DNA of 39,204 nt, from positions 1 through 39,204 of the forward strand of contig JALSMA010000061.1 in assembly GCA_026988015.1 (NCBI GenBank). Reading direction: 5' to 3'. Positions 26,687 through 36,864 of the stretch are shown in pieces. The position numbers were made by a program, and so were the translations under genes. The notes below the pieces were generated by a model. It was not told where the DNA came from, did no database searches, and saw nothing but the letters and a program-made list of their open reading frames with translations. Source of the stretch: Desulfobulbaceae bacterium. Its GTDB lineage: Bacteria; Desulfobacterota; Desulfobulbia; Desulfobulbales; Desulfocapsaceae. Within the stretch, counting starts at the first letter, position 1. Every line of letters starts with the position of its first letter.

Positions 26687-27124
26687 ATGGCAACCATTGA
26701 GGCAATTTGCATCAGTAAGAAAAAAGGCATGGTCAAAAGGCCGGTCGATCTAGCAAATTTTCAGGAAGGTTTTGGTATAGAAGGAGATGCTCATGGGGGA
26801 GACTGGCATCGTCAGGTTTCTCTACTTGCCGGTGAAAGTATCGATATTGTAAAAGAAAAGCTTCCATCATTAAAAGATGGTGCTTTTGCGGAAAATATCA
26901 TTACCCGAGGACTGGCCCTATCCTCTGTGGCTGTTGGAGACAGTATCCAGATTGGTTCGGATATCCTCCTTGAAATTACTCAGATTGGGAAGGAGTGCCA
27001 TAATGATGGCTGTGTGATCAAAAAGGCCACCGGTGACTGCATAATGCCCAAGGAAGGGATTTTTGCAAAGGTAATTCAGGGTGGGGAGGCCAGGGCTGGG
27101 GAGAAGATTCTTGTCAAAAGCTGA
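26687..27124 (+). CDS. MOSC-domain protein
   Basis: This 145-residue protein consists of one MOSC domain. It has IEGDAHGGDWHRQVSLLAGE, FAENIITRGL and GDSIQIG, followed by the conserved cysteine region (KECHNDGC...GDC) and MPKEGIFAKVIQGG. MOSC domains bind molybdenum cofactor or carry sulfur in cofactor maturation; single-domain forms occur beside molybdopterin genes, none of which is visible here. GGAGAAA lies just before the ATG. A terminator follows directly. Confidence 0.88.
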   Translation: MATIEAICISKKKGMVKRPVDLANFQEGFGIEGDAHGGDWHRQVSLLAGESIDIVKEKLPSLKDGAFAENIITRGLALSSVAVGDSIQIGSDILLEITQIGKECHNDGCVIKKATGDCIMPKEGIFAKVIQGGEARAGEKILVKS

Positions 27125-27147
27125 GTTGTTTGTCGCCTTGAAGTCCG

Positions 27148-27183
27148 GGCAGCCAGGGGGCACTCTCTTGGCTGCCTTTTTTT
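27148..27183 (+). terminator. Intrinsic terminator after the MOSC gene
   Basis: GGCAGCCA (27148-27155) pairs with TGGCTGCC (27169-27176), extended inward by G-U and G-C pairs, then seven Ts. It ends the MOSC transcript. Confidence 0.85.
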
Positions 27184-27238
27184 ATAGCTATTCTGTCTAA
27201 TAGTTTTTTACAAAGCATTCCTCTGAGATATTTAGTGT

Positions 27239-27382
27239 AGTGTCTGTCCAGAAATGGCCTTTTTCTCCTAACCCTTTGTTGCTCTGAAAAGTTTATCCTC
27301 GGAACAGCAGCTGGATAGGTGAGGTGGAATTTCTTTTGCACCCCGATTTAGAAGGAAAAATCTCATTTCCAGGCGGATACCA
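27239..27382. repeat. MITE-like element, copy B
   Basis: The element begins AGTGTCTGTCCAGAAATGG, and its other end reads GGCGGATACC, the inverted match. It shares interior blocks with copy A at 14470-14613, including CCTTTGTTGCT and TTTCTTTTG-like parts. A 7-base direct repeat AGTGTAG lies at 27234-27240 and 27382-27388, which could be a target-site duplication. There is no ORF inside. Confidence 0.65.
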
Positions 27383-27397
27383 GTGTAGGATCAATGT

Positions 27398-28570
27398 ATG
27401 TTTATAATCGATAAGCCGTATATATCTGACCTGTTTCGGGAAACAGTGAGAAATCATGACATCCCGGTCATTGCCACTTCTGCAGCCATGGATATGGTAC
27501 TTTTTGACGGAACGCCACTGGTCGGTGAGGAAGCTGCTGTGCAAATGGCACTGGAAAATGATCGGTTGAGAGTTTATACAACCTCGGAAAATGCCATAGG
27601 GTGGCTTGCTGCACATTTCTCCGCAACAGATCTTCCAGGAAAAATAGAACTTTTTAAAAACAAATTGAAATTCAGAGAGATAACTGCTGATATTTTTCCC
27701 AGTTTTTTTTTTACAGGAGTGCTACTTGCACAATTGCGGGAATTCGATATATCAAATATTCCCGTTCCGTTTATAATAAAGCCGGCAGTCGGCTTTTTCT
27801 CCATGGGAGTTCATAAAGTTACAGAACGTAACGAATGGCGCTCTGTTGTGGATACTGTTCAAAATGAAATTGATCAGACAAAAGAACTGTATCCGCTGGA
27901 GGTTCTCGATACCGGAACTTTTATCATTGAACAGTGCATTGAGGGAGAGGAGTATGCTGTGGATGCCTATTATGATGATGCAGGTGATGCTGTAATCCTG
28001 AGCATTTTTCATCACAGCTTTTCTTCTGATAGTGACGTGAGTGATCGAGTCTACACCACCTCAAAAGAGATAGTTGAGGCTAATCTTGAAGAGTTCAGCA
28101 GCTTTGTAGCCGGAATTGGACAGGCGACAGCTGTGAGAAATTTCCCGGTCCACATTGAGCTGCGCAGGGAACCGAGCGGCCGTATTTTACCCATTGAGGT
28201 GAACCCCATGCGTTTTGGCGGCTGGTGTACCACCGCCGATATGACTACCCTGGCCTTTGGCGTAAACCCCTATCTTTGTTACTACAGACAGGAAAAACCA
28301 GACTGGCAGGTTGCTCTGGCCGGCAAGGAAAATACGCTCTACAGCCTCATTGTCCTTGATAATTCAACAGGGACAGCTGGGAGAGATATTGAACGGTTTA
28401 ATTATGAAAAACTCATGGCCGGTTTTGAGAAGCCTCTTGAGTTAAGGAAGGTTGATTTCAGACAGTATCCGGTATTTGGATTCCTGTTTACCGAGACCCG
28501 GGGAGACAATTTCGCAGAGTTAAAGATGATTCTTGATTCGGATCTGAGAGAATTTATAACACCGGTATGA
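27398..28570 (+). CDS. ATP-grasp domain protein, substrate unknown
   Basis: This 390-residue protein has the ATP-grasp layout: an N-terminal alpha/beta region, PFIIKPAVGFFSMGV as the ATP-binding loop with the conserved Lys, IIEQCIEGEEYAVDAYY as the grasp strand, and LPIEVNPMRFGG with the metal-binding Glu and Asn. ATP-grasp enzymes join a carboxylate to an amine, thiol or similar group through an acyl-phosphate. The substrate cannot be told. AGGA at 27387-27390 is 7 bases before the ATG and sits just outside the MITE-like element, which may therefore supply part of the promoter. No partner genes flank it. Confidence 0.85.
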   Translation: MFIIDKPYISDLFRETVRNHDIPVIATSAAMDMVLFDGTPLVGEEAAVQMALENDRLRVYTTSENAIGWLAAHFSATDLPGKIELFKNKLKFREITADIFPSFFFTGVLLAQLREFDISNIPVPFIIKPAVGFFSMGVHKVTERNEWRSVVDTVQNEIDQTKELYPLEVLDTGTFIIEQCIEGEEYAVDAYYDDAGDAVILSIFHHSFSSDSDVSDRVYTTSKEIVEANLEEFSSFVAGIGQATAVRNFPVHIELRREPSGRILPIEVNPMRFGGWCTTADMTTLAFGVNPYLCYYRQEKPDWQVALAGKENTLYSLIVLDNSTGTAGRDIERFNYEKLMAGFEKPLELRKVDFRQYPVFGFLFTETRGDNFAELKMILDSDLREFITPV

Positions 28571-28912
28571 CTGTTACTCGTTATAATCATTGACCTGTTT
28601 CGCTGGATTTTTCAAAGAGTACAGCAGCAGCATTTCTGAAATTCTGTTTTCAGGGATGCTTTTGGGAAAAATTTAGGTGCGAACATTGCATATTTTGTTA
28701 TTCTATCTCTATATATAAGGGAGGGTACAGTGTGTCTGTTCTTTTCCTTGAGACTTGGGGGTGCCGGAAACTTCGGCTGAGAGTAAACTCCTGGAACCTG
28801 ATACTTGTAATCAAGTCGTAGGGAAAGTCATGGTGAACGTACTATCATTCCCCTTGTGCCGGTTCCGGCATACCTTTTCCCTATTGTGCTTTTTCCCCGT
28901 CATGTGAGGATA
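28571..28912. other. Intergenic region with the first TPP riboswitch
   Basis: About 340 bases lie between the ATP-grasp gene and the ThiZ-like gene. It contains a TPP aptamer (28750-28832), then a short GC palindrome TGCCGGTTCCGGCA at 28857-28870 and two pyrimidine-rich tracts before GAGGA. No ORF is convincing. Confidence 0.6.
28750..28832 (+). promoter_or_regulatory. TPP riboswitch (THI element) upstream of the HMP-type ABC importer
   Basis: The conserved aptamer strands are present in order: CTTGGGGGTGCC, CGGCTGAGAG, GAACCTGATAC and CGTAGGGAAAG. These form the pyrimidine- and pyrophosphate-sensing arms of the thiamin pyrophosphate riboswitch. It lies ahead of the ThiZXY-like genes and thiD and would reduce their expression when TPP is plentiful. 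The expression platform is probably between 28833 and 28910, but its mechanism is not resolved. Confidence 0.95.
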
Positions 28913-29659
28913 ATGCTTTCTGTTTGCGGTTTAACAAAGAATTTTGCTCAGCAGTTGGTTTTTTCCGGATTTGATCTTGAGGTGAAACCTAATCTCATTG
29001 CTGTGCTTCTTGGCCCGTCCGGCTGCGGGAAGAGTACTTTTTTTGACGTTCTCACCGGGGTGGTTCGAGCCGATGGTGGCAATATAAGATGGCAGGGGCA
29101 GGAGGTTGGGCATCTCGGGGGGATTGCAGCCTATATGCATCAGAAAGACCTGTTGCTTCCCTGGTTTTCCCTTGTGGAAAACAGTCTGTTACCTGCCCGG
29201 ACAGCCGCAGAGGATCTGAAAGCAGCCAGGAGTCGGGTTGACACCCTGTTTGACCGCTTGGGGTTGGGTGGATATCAGGATCATTATCCGCATCAGGTGT
29301 CTGGCGGGATGAGGCAGCGTTGTGCTCTTGTACGGACACTCATGTTCGACCGGGATCTTGTACTGCTGGATGAGCCCCTCTCGGCCCTTGATTCAATCAC
29401 CCGAAAAAGTCTTCAGTCTCTATTGCTTCTCCTGCAGAGTGAATTTCAAAGAACCCTGGTGATGATTACCCATGATGTGGATGAGGCGCTGCTCCTTGCT
29501 GATGACCTTTATCTACTCAGTGTCTGTCCAATGAGGATAGTTGAGAGGGTAAGACTGGGGACTGATAAACCAAGACGTTTTGATGATCCTGAATTACTGG
29601 CCATGAAAAACAGCATTATGAAGAAGCTGGAGGCAGATGGTGATCATGTCCAGGGCTAA
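28913..29659 (+). CDS. ABC transporter ATP-binding protein, ThiZ-like (thiamin precursor uptake)
   Basis: The preferred start is ATG 28913 with GAGGA just upstream (spacing is short); a GTG at 28856 would add 19 residues. The 248-residue protein has Walker [10 protein letters not shown] (34-42), the MHQKDLLLPW Q-loop typical of the nitrate/taurine/HMP subfamily, signature VSGGMRQR, Walker B LVLLDEPLSALD and THDVDEA. The upstream TPP riboswitch and the following permease, binding protein and thiD point to uptake of hydroxymethylpyrimidine or its precursor. It overlaps the next gene by 23 bases. Confidence 0.85.
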   Translation: MLSVCGLTKNFAQQLVFSGFDLEVKPNLIAVLLGPSGCGKSTFFDVLTGVVRADGGNIRWQGQEVGHLGGIAAYMHQKDLLLPWFSLVENSLLPARTAAEDLKAARSRVDTLFDRLGLGGYQDHYPHQVSGGMRQRCALVRTLMFDRDLVLLDEPLSALDSITRKSLQSLLLLLQSEFQRTLVMITHDVDEALLLADDLYLLSVCPMRIVERVRLGTDKPRRFDDPELLAMKNSIMKKLEADGDHVQG

Positions 29660-30407
29660 CTTTTTTGCCGTGGTTCTTCTGGCTCTGCTGCTTGGGCTCT
29701 GGGAAACCGGATGCTGGATTTTTGAGGTTCCAGTGTTTATCCTGCCGCCTCCGTCCTCCATCTTGAGTACGGCTGTAATAAAGGCGCCGCTGATCCTGCC
29801 CCATGCCCTTACCACCGGGTTTGAGATTGTCTGTGGCATTGGGCTGGCCCTTACTGTGGCAATCCCTCTGGCCACAGGGATGTTTGCTTGGTCATGGCTG
29901 GAAAAGGCGCTGTCTCCCTTCCTTGTCGCATCTCAGGCCATTCCGGTATTTGCTCTGGCGCCTCTGCTGGTGGTGTGGTTGGGATATGGTGTCGCTAGTA
30001 AGATTCTCATGGCCTCCATTATCATTTTTTTCCCCATCACTGTCAGTCTGCTGGAAGGTTTCAAGGGCTGTGACCGTGAGTTTCGGGTCCTGTTCCGTCT
30101 CATGGGAGCCGGATTCTGGCAGACCATGCGTCTGCTTTACTGGCCCTGGGCTCTGCCCCATTTTTTTTCCGGTCTCAGGGTGGGGGTGACGGTGGCAACC
30201 ATCGGTGCCGTGATTGGAGAGTGGGTCGGGGCACAGCGGGGGCTTGGCTATCTCATGATACAGGCCAATGCCAGACTCAAAGTTGATCTGGTCTTTGCGG
30301 CTATCCTGTGGCTTTCTGTTATGGGGCTTCTGCTCTGGTTTGGAGTAGGGTGGCTGGAGAAGAGGTCCACTCGTTATAAGGAGCTTAGGTTTCAGGAAAA
30401 GCTATAA
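29637..30407 (+). CDS. ABC transporter permease, ThiX-like (thiamin precursor uptake)
   Basis: This 256-residue integral membrane protein has five to six hydrophobic helices, and the family segments PPPSSIL, SQAIPVFALAPLLVVWLGYG, LMGAGFWQTMRLLYWPWALP (EAA-like loop) and GVTVATIGAVIGEWVGAQRGLGYL. This pattern is that of nitrate/sulfonate/HMP permeases. GGAGG in the end of the ATPase gene precedes ATG 29637 (a GTG three bases on is better spaced). It is the second gene of the riboswitch-controlled operon. Confidence 0.87.
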   Translation: MVIMSRANFFAVVLLALLLGLWETGCWIFEVPVFILPPPSSILSTAVIKAPLILPHALTTGFEIVCGIGLALTVAIPLATGMFAWSWLEKALSPFLVASQAIPVFALAPLLVVWLGYGVASKILMASIIIFFPITVSLLEGFKGCDREFRVLFRLMGAGFWQTMRLLYWPWALPHFFSGLRVGVTVATIGAVIGEWVGAQRGLGYLMIQANARLKVDLVFAAILWLSVMGLLLWFGVGWLEKRSTRYKELRFQEKL

Positions 30408-30462
30408 TATGGTGCGCCAGGTTCGTGCTGAAAATATTTATTTTACAGTGGGATAACAAGTT

Positions 30463-31398
30463 ATGAAAAAACATCTTTCTACTATTTTATTTATTTGTAC
30501 TTTTTTGCTCAATCCGGGCTCTGCCTCAGCTGAGAAGCTGACTCTGATGCTGGACTGGTTCCCCAATATTGATCATCTTCCCATCTATGTGGCTAGGGAG
30601 AAGGGCTTGTTTGCCGAAAAGGGTCTAGAGTTGACAATAGTAACCCCTTCCGAGACGGCCGATGGTTTGAAGCTTGCTGCATCAGGAAATGTGGATATGG
30701 CGGTATCTTATGAACCGCAGACTATCATTGCGGCTGCTGCAGGAGTAAAGGTCAAGGTGGTGGGCAGATTGGTGGCGCATCCTCTGACCACCCTTCTCTT
30801 CCTGAAGAATAAGGGAATACGCAGCCCGAAAGACCTGGAGGGGAAGAAGATCGGTTATACCGTCCCCGGTCTGATGGATATTATGCTCAAGGCCTTCATG
30901 TCCATCAACGGGGTGGAGAATTATGAGGCTGTAAATGTTGGCTTTACCATTGTTCCGGCATTGGTCTCCGGTAGTGTGGATGCGGTCATGGGGCCTTTTA
31001 AAACCTATGAAACCGTGACCATGGCTCACCAAAATATTGAAGCCGGTTATTTTGAACTGGAGAAATGGGGAATTCCTGATTACGAGGAGTTGATATTTGT
31101 AACCGGGGTAAAGACCTTGGGGCAGAAAGAAGAGGAAATCAAGGGCTTTATTCAGGCTGTGGAGGAAGCAATCTCATTTATGCACCAGCAGCCCCAGGAG
31201 GCTCTGCAAATCTACCTCAATGCCCTGCCGGAGGCTGATGTTCGGGTTGAAAGTGATGCCTTCAAGTTGACTCTGCCTTTTTATGCGGGCCCAGGCGGGT
31301 CTGATGCTGCTGCCTGGCAGGATTTTGCAGATTTTTCCCTGCAGCATGGACTCATCGAAAAATCTGTGCAGGCGGCAGATCTGATTCACAACTGGTGA
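30463..31398 (+). CDS. Substrate-binding protein, ThiY/THI5-like (thiamin pyrimidine precursor)
   Basis: This 311-residue exported protein has a signal peptide (ILFICTFLLNPGSASA, cut before EKL). The family segment LMLDWFPNIDHLPIYVAREKGLFAEKGLEL is characteristic of NMT1/THI5-like binding proteins. In such systems the protein captures formylaminopyrimidine or HMP in the periplasm. The riboswitch upstream and thiD downstream support this over a taurine or nitrate role. It is third in the operon, 55 bases after the permease. Confidence 0.88.
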   Translation: MKKHLSTILFICTFLLNPGSASAEKLTLMLDWFPNIDHLPIYVAREKGLFAEKGLELTIVTPSETADGLKLAASGNVDMAVSYEPQTIIAAAAGVKVKVVGRLVAHPLTTLLFLKNKGIRSPKDLEGKKIGYTVPGLMDIMLKAFMSINGVENYEAVNVGFTIVPALVSGSVDAVMGPFKTYETVTMAHQNIEAGYFELEKWGIPDYEELIFVTGVKTLGQKEEEIKGFIQAVEEAISFMHQQPQEALQIYLNALPEADVRVESDAFKLTLPFYAGPGGSDAAAWQDFADFSLQHGLIEKSVQAADLIHNW

Positions 31399-31419
31399 GT
31401 TGCAGAGGAGGATTGAACA

Positions 31420-32235
31420 GTGAAAGAATATTACAGGGCACTGAGTGTCGCTGGCTCAGATTCCGGTGGTGGTGCAGGGATACAGGCTGATCTGAAAACA
31501 TTCTCAGCCCTTGGCTGTTACGGGATGACGGTGATTACAGCTCTCACTGCCCAGAATACTGTCGGAGTTACCGGGATACAGGCTGTTCCGCCGGAATTTA
31601 TCGCTCTGCAGATGGAGGCGGTGTTGACAGATATTGGTGCTGATGCAGTTAAAATAGGTATGCTTCATTCGGTGGAGGTTATTTCCAAGGTGGCAGAGGA
31701 GCTGCAGAAACATGATTGCAAGACCCTTGTCCTGGATCCGGTGATGGTGACCAGAAATGGCGATAAACTTCTGCAGGATGATGCCGTTCAGTCATTGCGG
31801 GAGCGCCTCTTTCCCCTGGCTGCTGTTATTACTCCCAACCTCGCCGAAGCCTCCATACTCTTGGGCAGGACGATATCGGAGCGCAGTCAGATGGCTGGTG
31901 CCTGTCGGGAGCTTGCCAGGATGGGCTGCAGTCGGGTCTTTCTTAAAGGTGGGGCCCTTGGTGGCCTCAGCAGTACGGATTTCTTTTACGATGATGGGAA
32001 TGGTGAGTTGCTGGAGCTTGAAAGCCCGCGCATTGATACAGCCAATAACCATGGAACCGGATGCACCATATCGTCGGCGATCACTGCAAAGCTGGCTGGA
32101 GGAGCCGACCTGTTAAATGCCGTTACTGAAGCCAAGGCTTACATCAACGGGGCCTTGCAGGGGGGAGCAGATGTGAAAACAGGCGGTGGCCACGGGCCGG
32201 TGCATCACTTCCATAACTGGTGGAGAGTATCCTGA
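31420..32235 (+). CDS. thiD: Hydroxymethylpyrimidine/phosphomethylpyrimidine kinase
   Basis: ThiD phosphorylates HMP and then HMP-P to give the pyrimidine half of thiamin. The 271-residue protein has the ribokinase-like start ALSVAGSDSGGGAGIQADLKTF, VKIGMLHS, LVLDPVMVTRNGDKLL, ITPNLAEASILLG and the anion-hole motif NNHGTGCTISSAI. The start is GTG with AGAGGAGGA 7 bases upstream. It closes the operon that begins at the first TPP riboswitch. No thiE is fused to it. Confidence 0.96.
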   Translation: MKEYYRALSVAGSDSGGGAGIQADLKTFSALGCYGMTVITALTAQNTVGVTGIQAVPPEFIALQMEAVLTDIGADAVKIGMLHSVEVISKVAEELQKHDCKTLVLDPVMVTRNGDKLLQDDAVQSLRERLFPLAAVITPNLAEASILLGRTISERSQMAGACRELARMGCSRVFLKGGALGGLSSTDFFYDDGNGELLELESPRIDTANNHGTGCTISSAITAKLAGGADLLNAVTEAKAYINGALQGGADVKTGGGHGPVHHFHNWWRVS

Positions 32236-34519
<2,284 letters not shown>

Positions 34520-34520
<1 letters not shown>

Positions 34521-34656
34521 ATAAGCGGAGACTTCGAAAAACTTCATATCTTTTCGGCGTACTAAGGCACGTTGTAAAGGTATGAAGTTTGTGCTCCAAG
34601 GGCACTTCCTGAAGGGCGTCACCCCAAGGGGGGATGAGTTTTTACGAGTTCATCAA
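34520..34656 (+). repeat. Dispersed palindromic repeat, copy R3, between thiC and pgpA
   Basis: This copy begins GATAAGCGGAGACTTCG at the last base of the thiC stop codon, continues AAAAACTTCATATC, contains CAAGGGCACTTCC, and ends GATGAGTTTTTACGAG and TTCATCAA, running into the stop codon of the convergent pgpA. It aligns with copies R1, R2, R4 and R5. Confidence 0.75.
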
Positions 34657-35117
34657 GCGTTGATTCTGCTGCCTATCATCCAGAGAATCTGCAGGCTGAG
34701 AAGTGCATAGAATCCGGCAACAACATCATCCATCATAATACCGAATCCGCCATGAATGTGCTGGTCGAACCAGGAGCAGGGAAAAGGTTTTACGATATCA
34801 AAGAGACGAAAGAGGAGAAAGCCGAGAATCCATGCCGCGGGGTGCTGTGGTACTGCAATAAGGGTGATGAATATTCCCACAAATTCATCAATGACAATGG
34901 GGCCGGCATCAGCCTGGTCAAGGATCTTCTCGGCAGACCCCGCCAGGAGACAGCCTGACACAAAAATAACAGCCACCAGCCCAAGGTAGGATGGCAGTGG
35001 CAGGTGTCGCATGAAAAACCAGGGCAGCAGTGCCACAAGGGACCCCCAAGTACCCGGGCATTTCGGGATATTACCACTGTGGAAACCAGTGGCCAGAAAC
35101 ATAATGATCTTGTCCAT
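34653..35117 (-). CDS. pgpA: Phosphatidylglycerophosphatase A
   Basis: PgpA removes phosphate from phosphatidylglycerol-phosphate in the inner membrane. The 154-residue protein (start MDKIIMF at 35117) has the family motifs KCPGTWGSL, IVIDEFVGIFI, LFRLFDIVKPFPCSW and MDDVVAG, and about four membrane segments. The frame is open to 35198, but that would run back into the DUF3617 gene, so the inner ATG is preferred. It is the last gene of the def-fmt-larC run and starts 19 bases after the DUF3617 stop. Confidence 0.93.
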   Translation of the reverse strand: MDKIIMFLATGFHSGNIPKCPGTWGSLVALLPWFFMRHLPLPSYLGLVAVIFVSGCLLAGSAEKILDQADAGPIVIDEFVGIFITLIAVPQHPAAWILGFLLFRLFDIVKPFPCSWFDQHIHGGFGIMMDDVVAGFYALLSLQILWMIGSRINA

Positions 35118-35136
35118 CGCTGTTTTCCGAATTGAC

Positions 35137-35634
35137 TTATTCGTCGAAGGCGGGTTCGCTGCCGTCACATGCACCTGTCCGCTTCGAGTCCACTGCAAAT
35201 GTGGTCTTCATGGAGGTGGCTCCACCCATCATCTCCTGTATCATAGGATTTCCGGAAAGATCAATGATGATCTCCATGTTCAGGCTTAAGGTACTTGCTG
35301 TGGAGTGGATTGTACCTTTTTGCACCCTTGCTATTCCATCTTCGACACAGTGCATCTCAAAGTAGAGACCCTCTGAGCGATGTTCATCTTTGATGATATT
35401 ACAGCCAGGATCACCTGTAATATCATCAAAGATGAGCTTTTTCCCGTCCAGTTCCTTATTGACACAGGAAATATCCACAGTAGGAGGATGGCTTCCACCG
35501 GGAGCCTGCTCGGTGGCGGTTGTTTCCCAGCGTCCCATTTTCATGGTGGCTGCACTGCCGGGAGTGCTGGTCATAACTATGGCAATGGTTCCTGCCAGGG
35601 CGAGAGTAATAAGCTTTTGTGGTACTGTTTTCAT
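35137..35634 (-). CDS. DUF3617-family exported protein
   Basis: This 165-residue protein has a signal peptide (LITLALAGTIAIVMTSTPGSA, cut near AATMK) and a mature domain starting MKMGRWETT, with four cysteines (DISCVN, GCNII, MHCVED and GACDG) that could pair as disulfides. The pattern fits the DUF3617 family of small periplasmic proteins, for which I know no function. GGAG lies 5-6 bases before the ATG. A perfect 21-bp inverted repeat is embedded in the coding sequence and translated as part of IFDDITGDPGCNIIKDEH. It lies between larC and pgpA. Confidence 0.75.
   Translation of the reverse strand: MKTVPQKLITLALAGTIAIVMTSTPGSAATMKMGRWETTATEQAPGGSHPPTVDISCVNKELDGKKLIFDDITGDPGCNIIKDEHRSEGLYFEMHCVEDGIARVQKGTIHSTASTLSLNMEIIIDLSGNPMIQEMMGGATSMKTTFAVDSKRTGACDGSEPAFDE
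35384..35435. repeat. Perfect 21-bp inverted repeat inside the DUF3617 coding region
   Basis: Bases 35384-35404 are exactly complementary to 35415-35435, with a 10-base loop (CCAGGATCAC). The arm reads TCATCTTTGATGATATTACA plus G. A perfect stem of this length within a conserved-looking coding region is unusual. Confidence 0.95.
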
Positions 35635-35660
35635 GGAAGCTCCATTCTGTTTATCGGTGT

Positions 35661-35686
35661 TGCTGCAATGCGATGCAGCAGTTTTT
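35661..35686 (+). terminator. Small hairpin with T tract between larC and the DUF3617 gene
   Basis: TGCTGCA (35661-35667) pairs with TGCAGCA (35674-35680), followed on the plus strand by GTTTTT. It is terminator-like only on the strand opposite to the flanking genes, so on the genes' own transcript it is just a hairpin. Confidence 0.3.
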
Positions 35687-35687
35687 A

Positions 35688-36857
35688 TTATTTACTTCTA
35701 GAGACGGTATGATACACCTGAGCCAGTGGGATCTGATGCTCTTCTGCCACGCGCCTGCAGGCTTCATATTCCGGATAGATTGTGGCACCCACAGGGGTTA
35801 GGACTTTCTTAGCCACAATCTTTCCCCAGGGGGTGTCAACCATTACGTTTTTCCGGGCAAGGGTCATGCGCTCTTCCTTCCTGAAACGGAGGCCGATGGA
35901 GGTTGTTTCCGATAGAATAATATTTTTCAGGTCAAGGCTGTGAACAGGATCGCTTATGACGCGTAATAACTGGCCGGGCCGCCCCTTCTTCATGATCAGT
36001 GGACTCAGTGAGACATCCAGAGCTCCTTTTGCAAAGAGGAGATCGCAGAGATAGGGGAAGCCCTCACTGTTCCAGTCGTCAAGGTTTGTTTCGATAATCT
36101 CCACCACCTTACTTTCATTGCTGCTGACACTGGTTCCGATGATCAACCTGAGAAGGTTGGGTTGTTTGTTGGATAGTGTGTGCTGACCCGCGCCGTAGCC
36201 GGTTTTACTAATGGTCATTGTGGGCATGGCACCAAAGGAGTCTGCAAGCCCTGTTGCCAGCGCTGCCCCCGTTGGCGTGACCAGCTCTTTTGTCTGCTGC
36301 ACGCCGTATACAGGAGTATTTTTGAGGAGTTCACAGACGGCGGGTGCGGGCAGGGGAAGATGCCCGTGGGCACAGTCCACAAAGCCATGCCCCATGGGGA
36401 GCGGCGAACAGAAAATCTGCTCAACGCCTAGCTTTTTCAGTCCGATCAGACTGCCGGTAATATCAATAATAGTATCAACAGCGCCCACCTCATGAAAGTG
36501 GACCTCATTTACCGAAATATTATGCACTGTAGCTTCAGCGGTTGCCAGGCGGGAAAAAATTGCAATGGATTTTTCGATGATATCGGAAGGAAGGGAGGAA
36601 GCTTCAAGAAGATTAATAATATTGTTAAGGTGTCTGAACCGTTGTTTTGCTGGAGAGTGAACGCTTAGCTGTTTGCTGCCAATGCCAGCCCGAAGTTCTT
36701 CTGTTACTGTAAGAGTGAAATCAATTTTTCCTAGTTTTGCGAGTTCGGTGAGGAGGTGATCTTCTGAGAGACCGGCATGGAGTAGTGCGCCAAGGAGCAT
36801 GTCGCCACTGATCCCGGAGAAGCAGTCCAGGTAGGCGATGGTAGTGGGGAAGCTCAT
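35688..36857 (-). CDS. larC: Nickel-pincer cofactor biosynthesis protein LarC
   Basis: LarC (formerly DUF111) is a CTP-dependent nickel insertase that completes the nickel-pincer nucleotide cofactor of lactate racemase and related enzymes. The 389-residue protein has YLDCFSGISGDMLLGALLHAG, VHFHEVGAVDTIIDITG, SPLPMGHGFVDCAHGHLPLPAPA, TPTGAALA and ETNLDDWNSE (usual NLDD) in order. It is a single intact frame, unlike species where larC is split by a programmed frameshift. larB and larE are not in the window. It starts 7 bases after fmt, so it is probably co-transcribed with def-fmt. Confidence 0.93.
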   Translation of the reverse strand: MSFPTTIAYLDCFSGISGDMLLGALLHAGLSEDHLLTELAKLGKIDFTLTVTEELRAGIGSKQLSVHSPAKQRFRHLNNIINLLEASSLPSDIIEKSIAIFSRLATAEATVHNISVNEVHFHEVGAVDTIIDITGSLIGLKKLGVEQIFCSPLPMGHGFVDCAHGHLPLPAPAVCELLKNTPVYGVQQTKELVTPTGAALATGLADSFGAMPTMTISKTGYGAGQHTLSNKQPNLLRLIIGTSVSSNESKVVEIIETNLDDWNSEGFPYLCDLLFAKGALDVSLSPLIMKKGRPGQLLRVISDPVHSLDLKNIILSETTSIGLRFRKEERMTLARKNVMVDTPWGKIVAKKVLTPVGATIYPEYEACRRVAEEHQIPLAQVYHTVSRSK

Positions 36858-36864
36858 CAGATGA

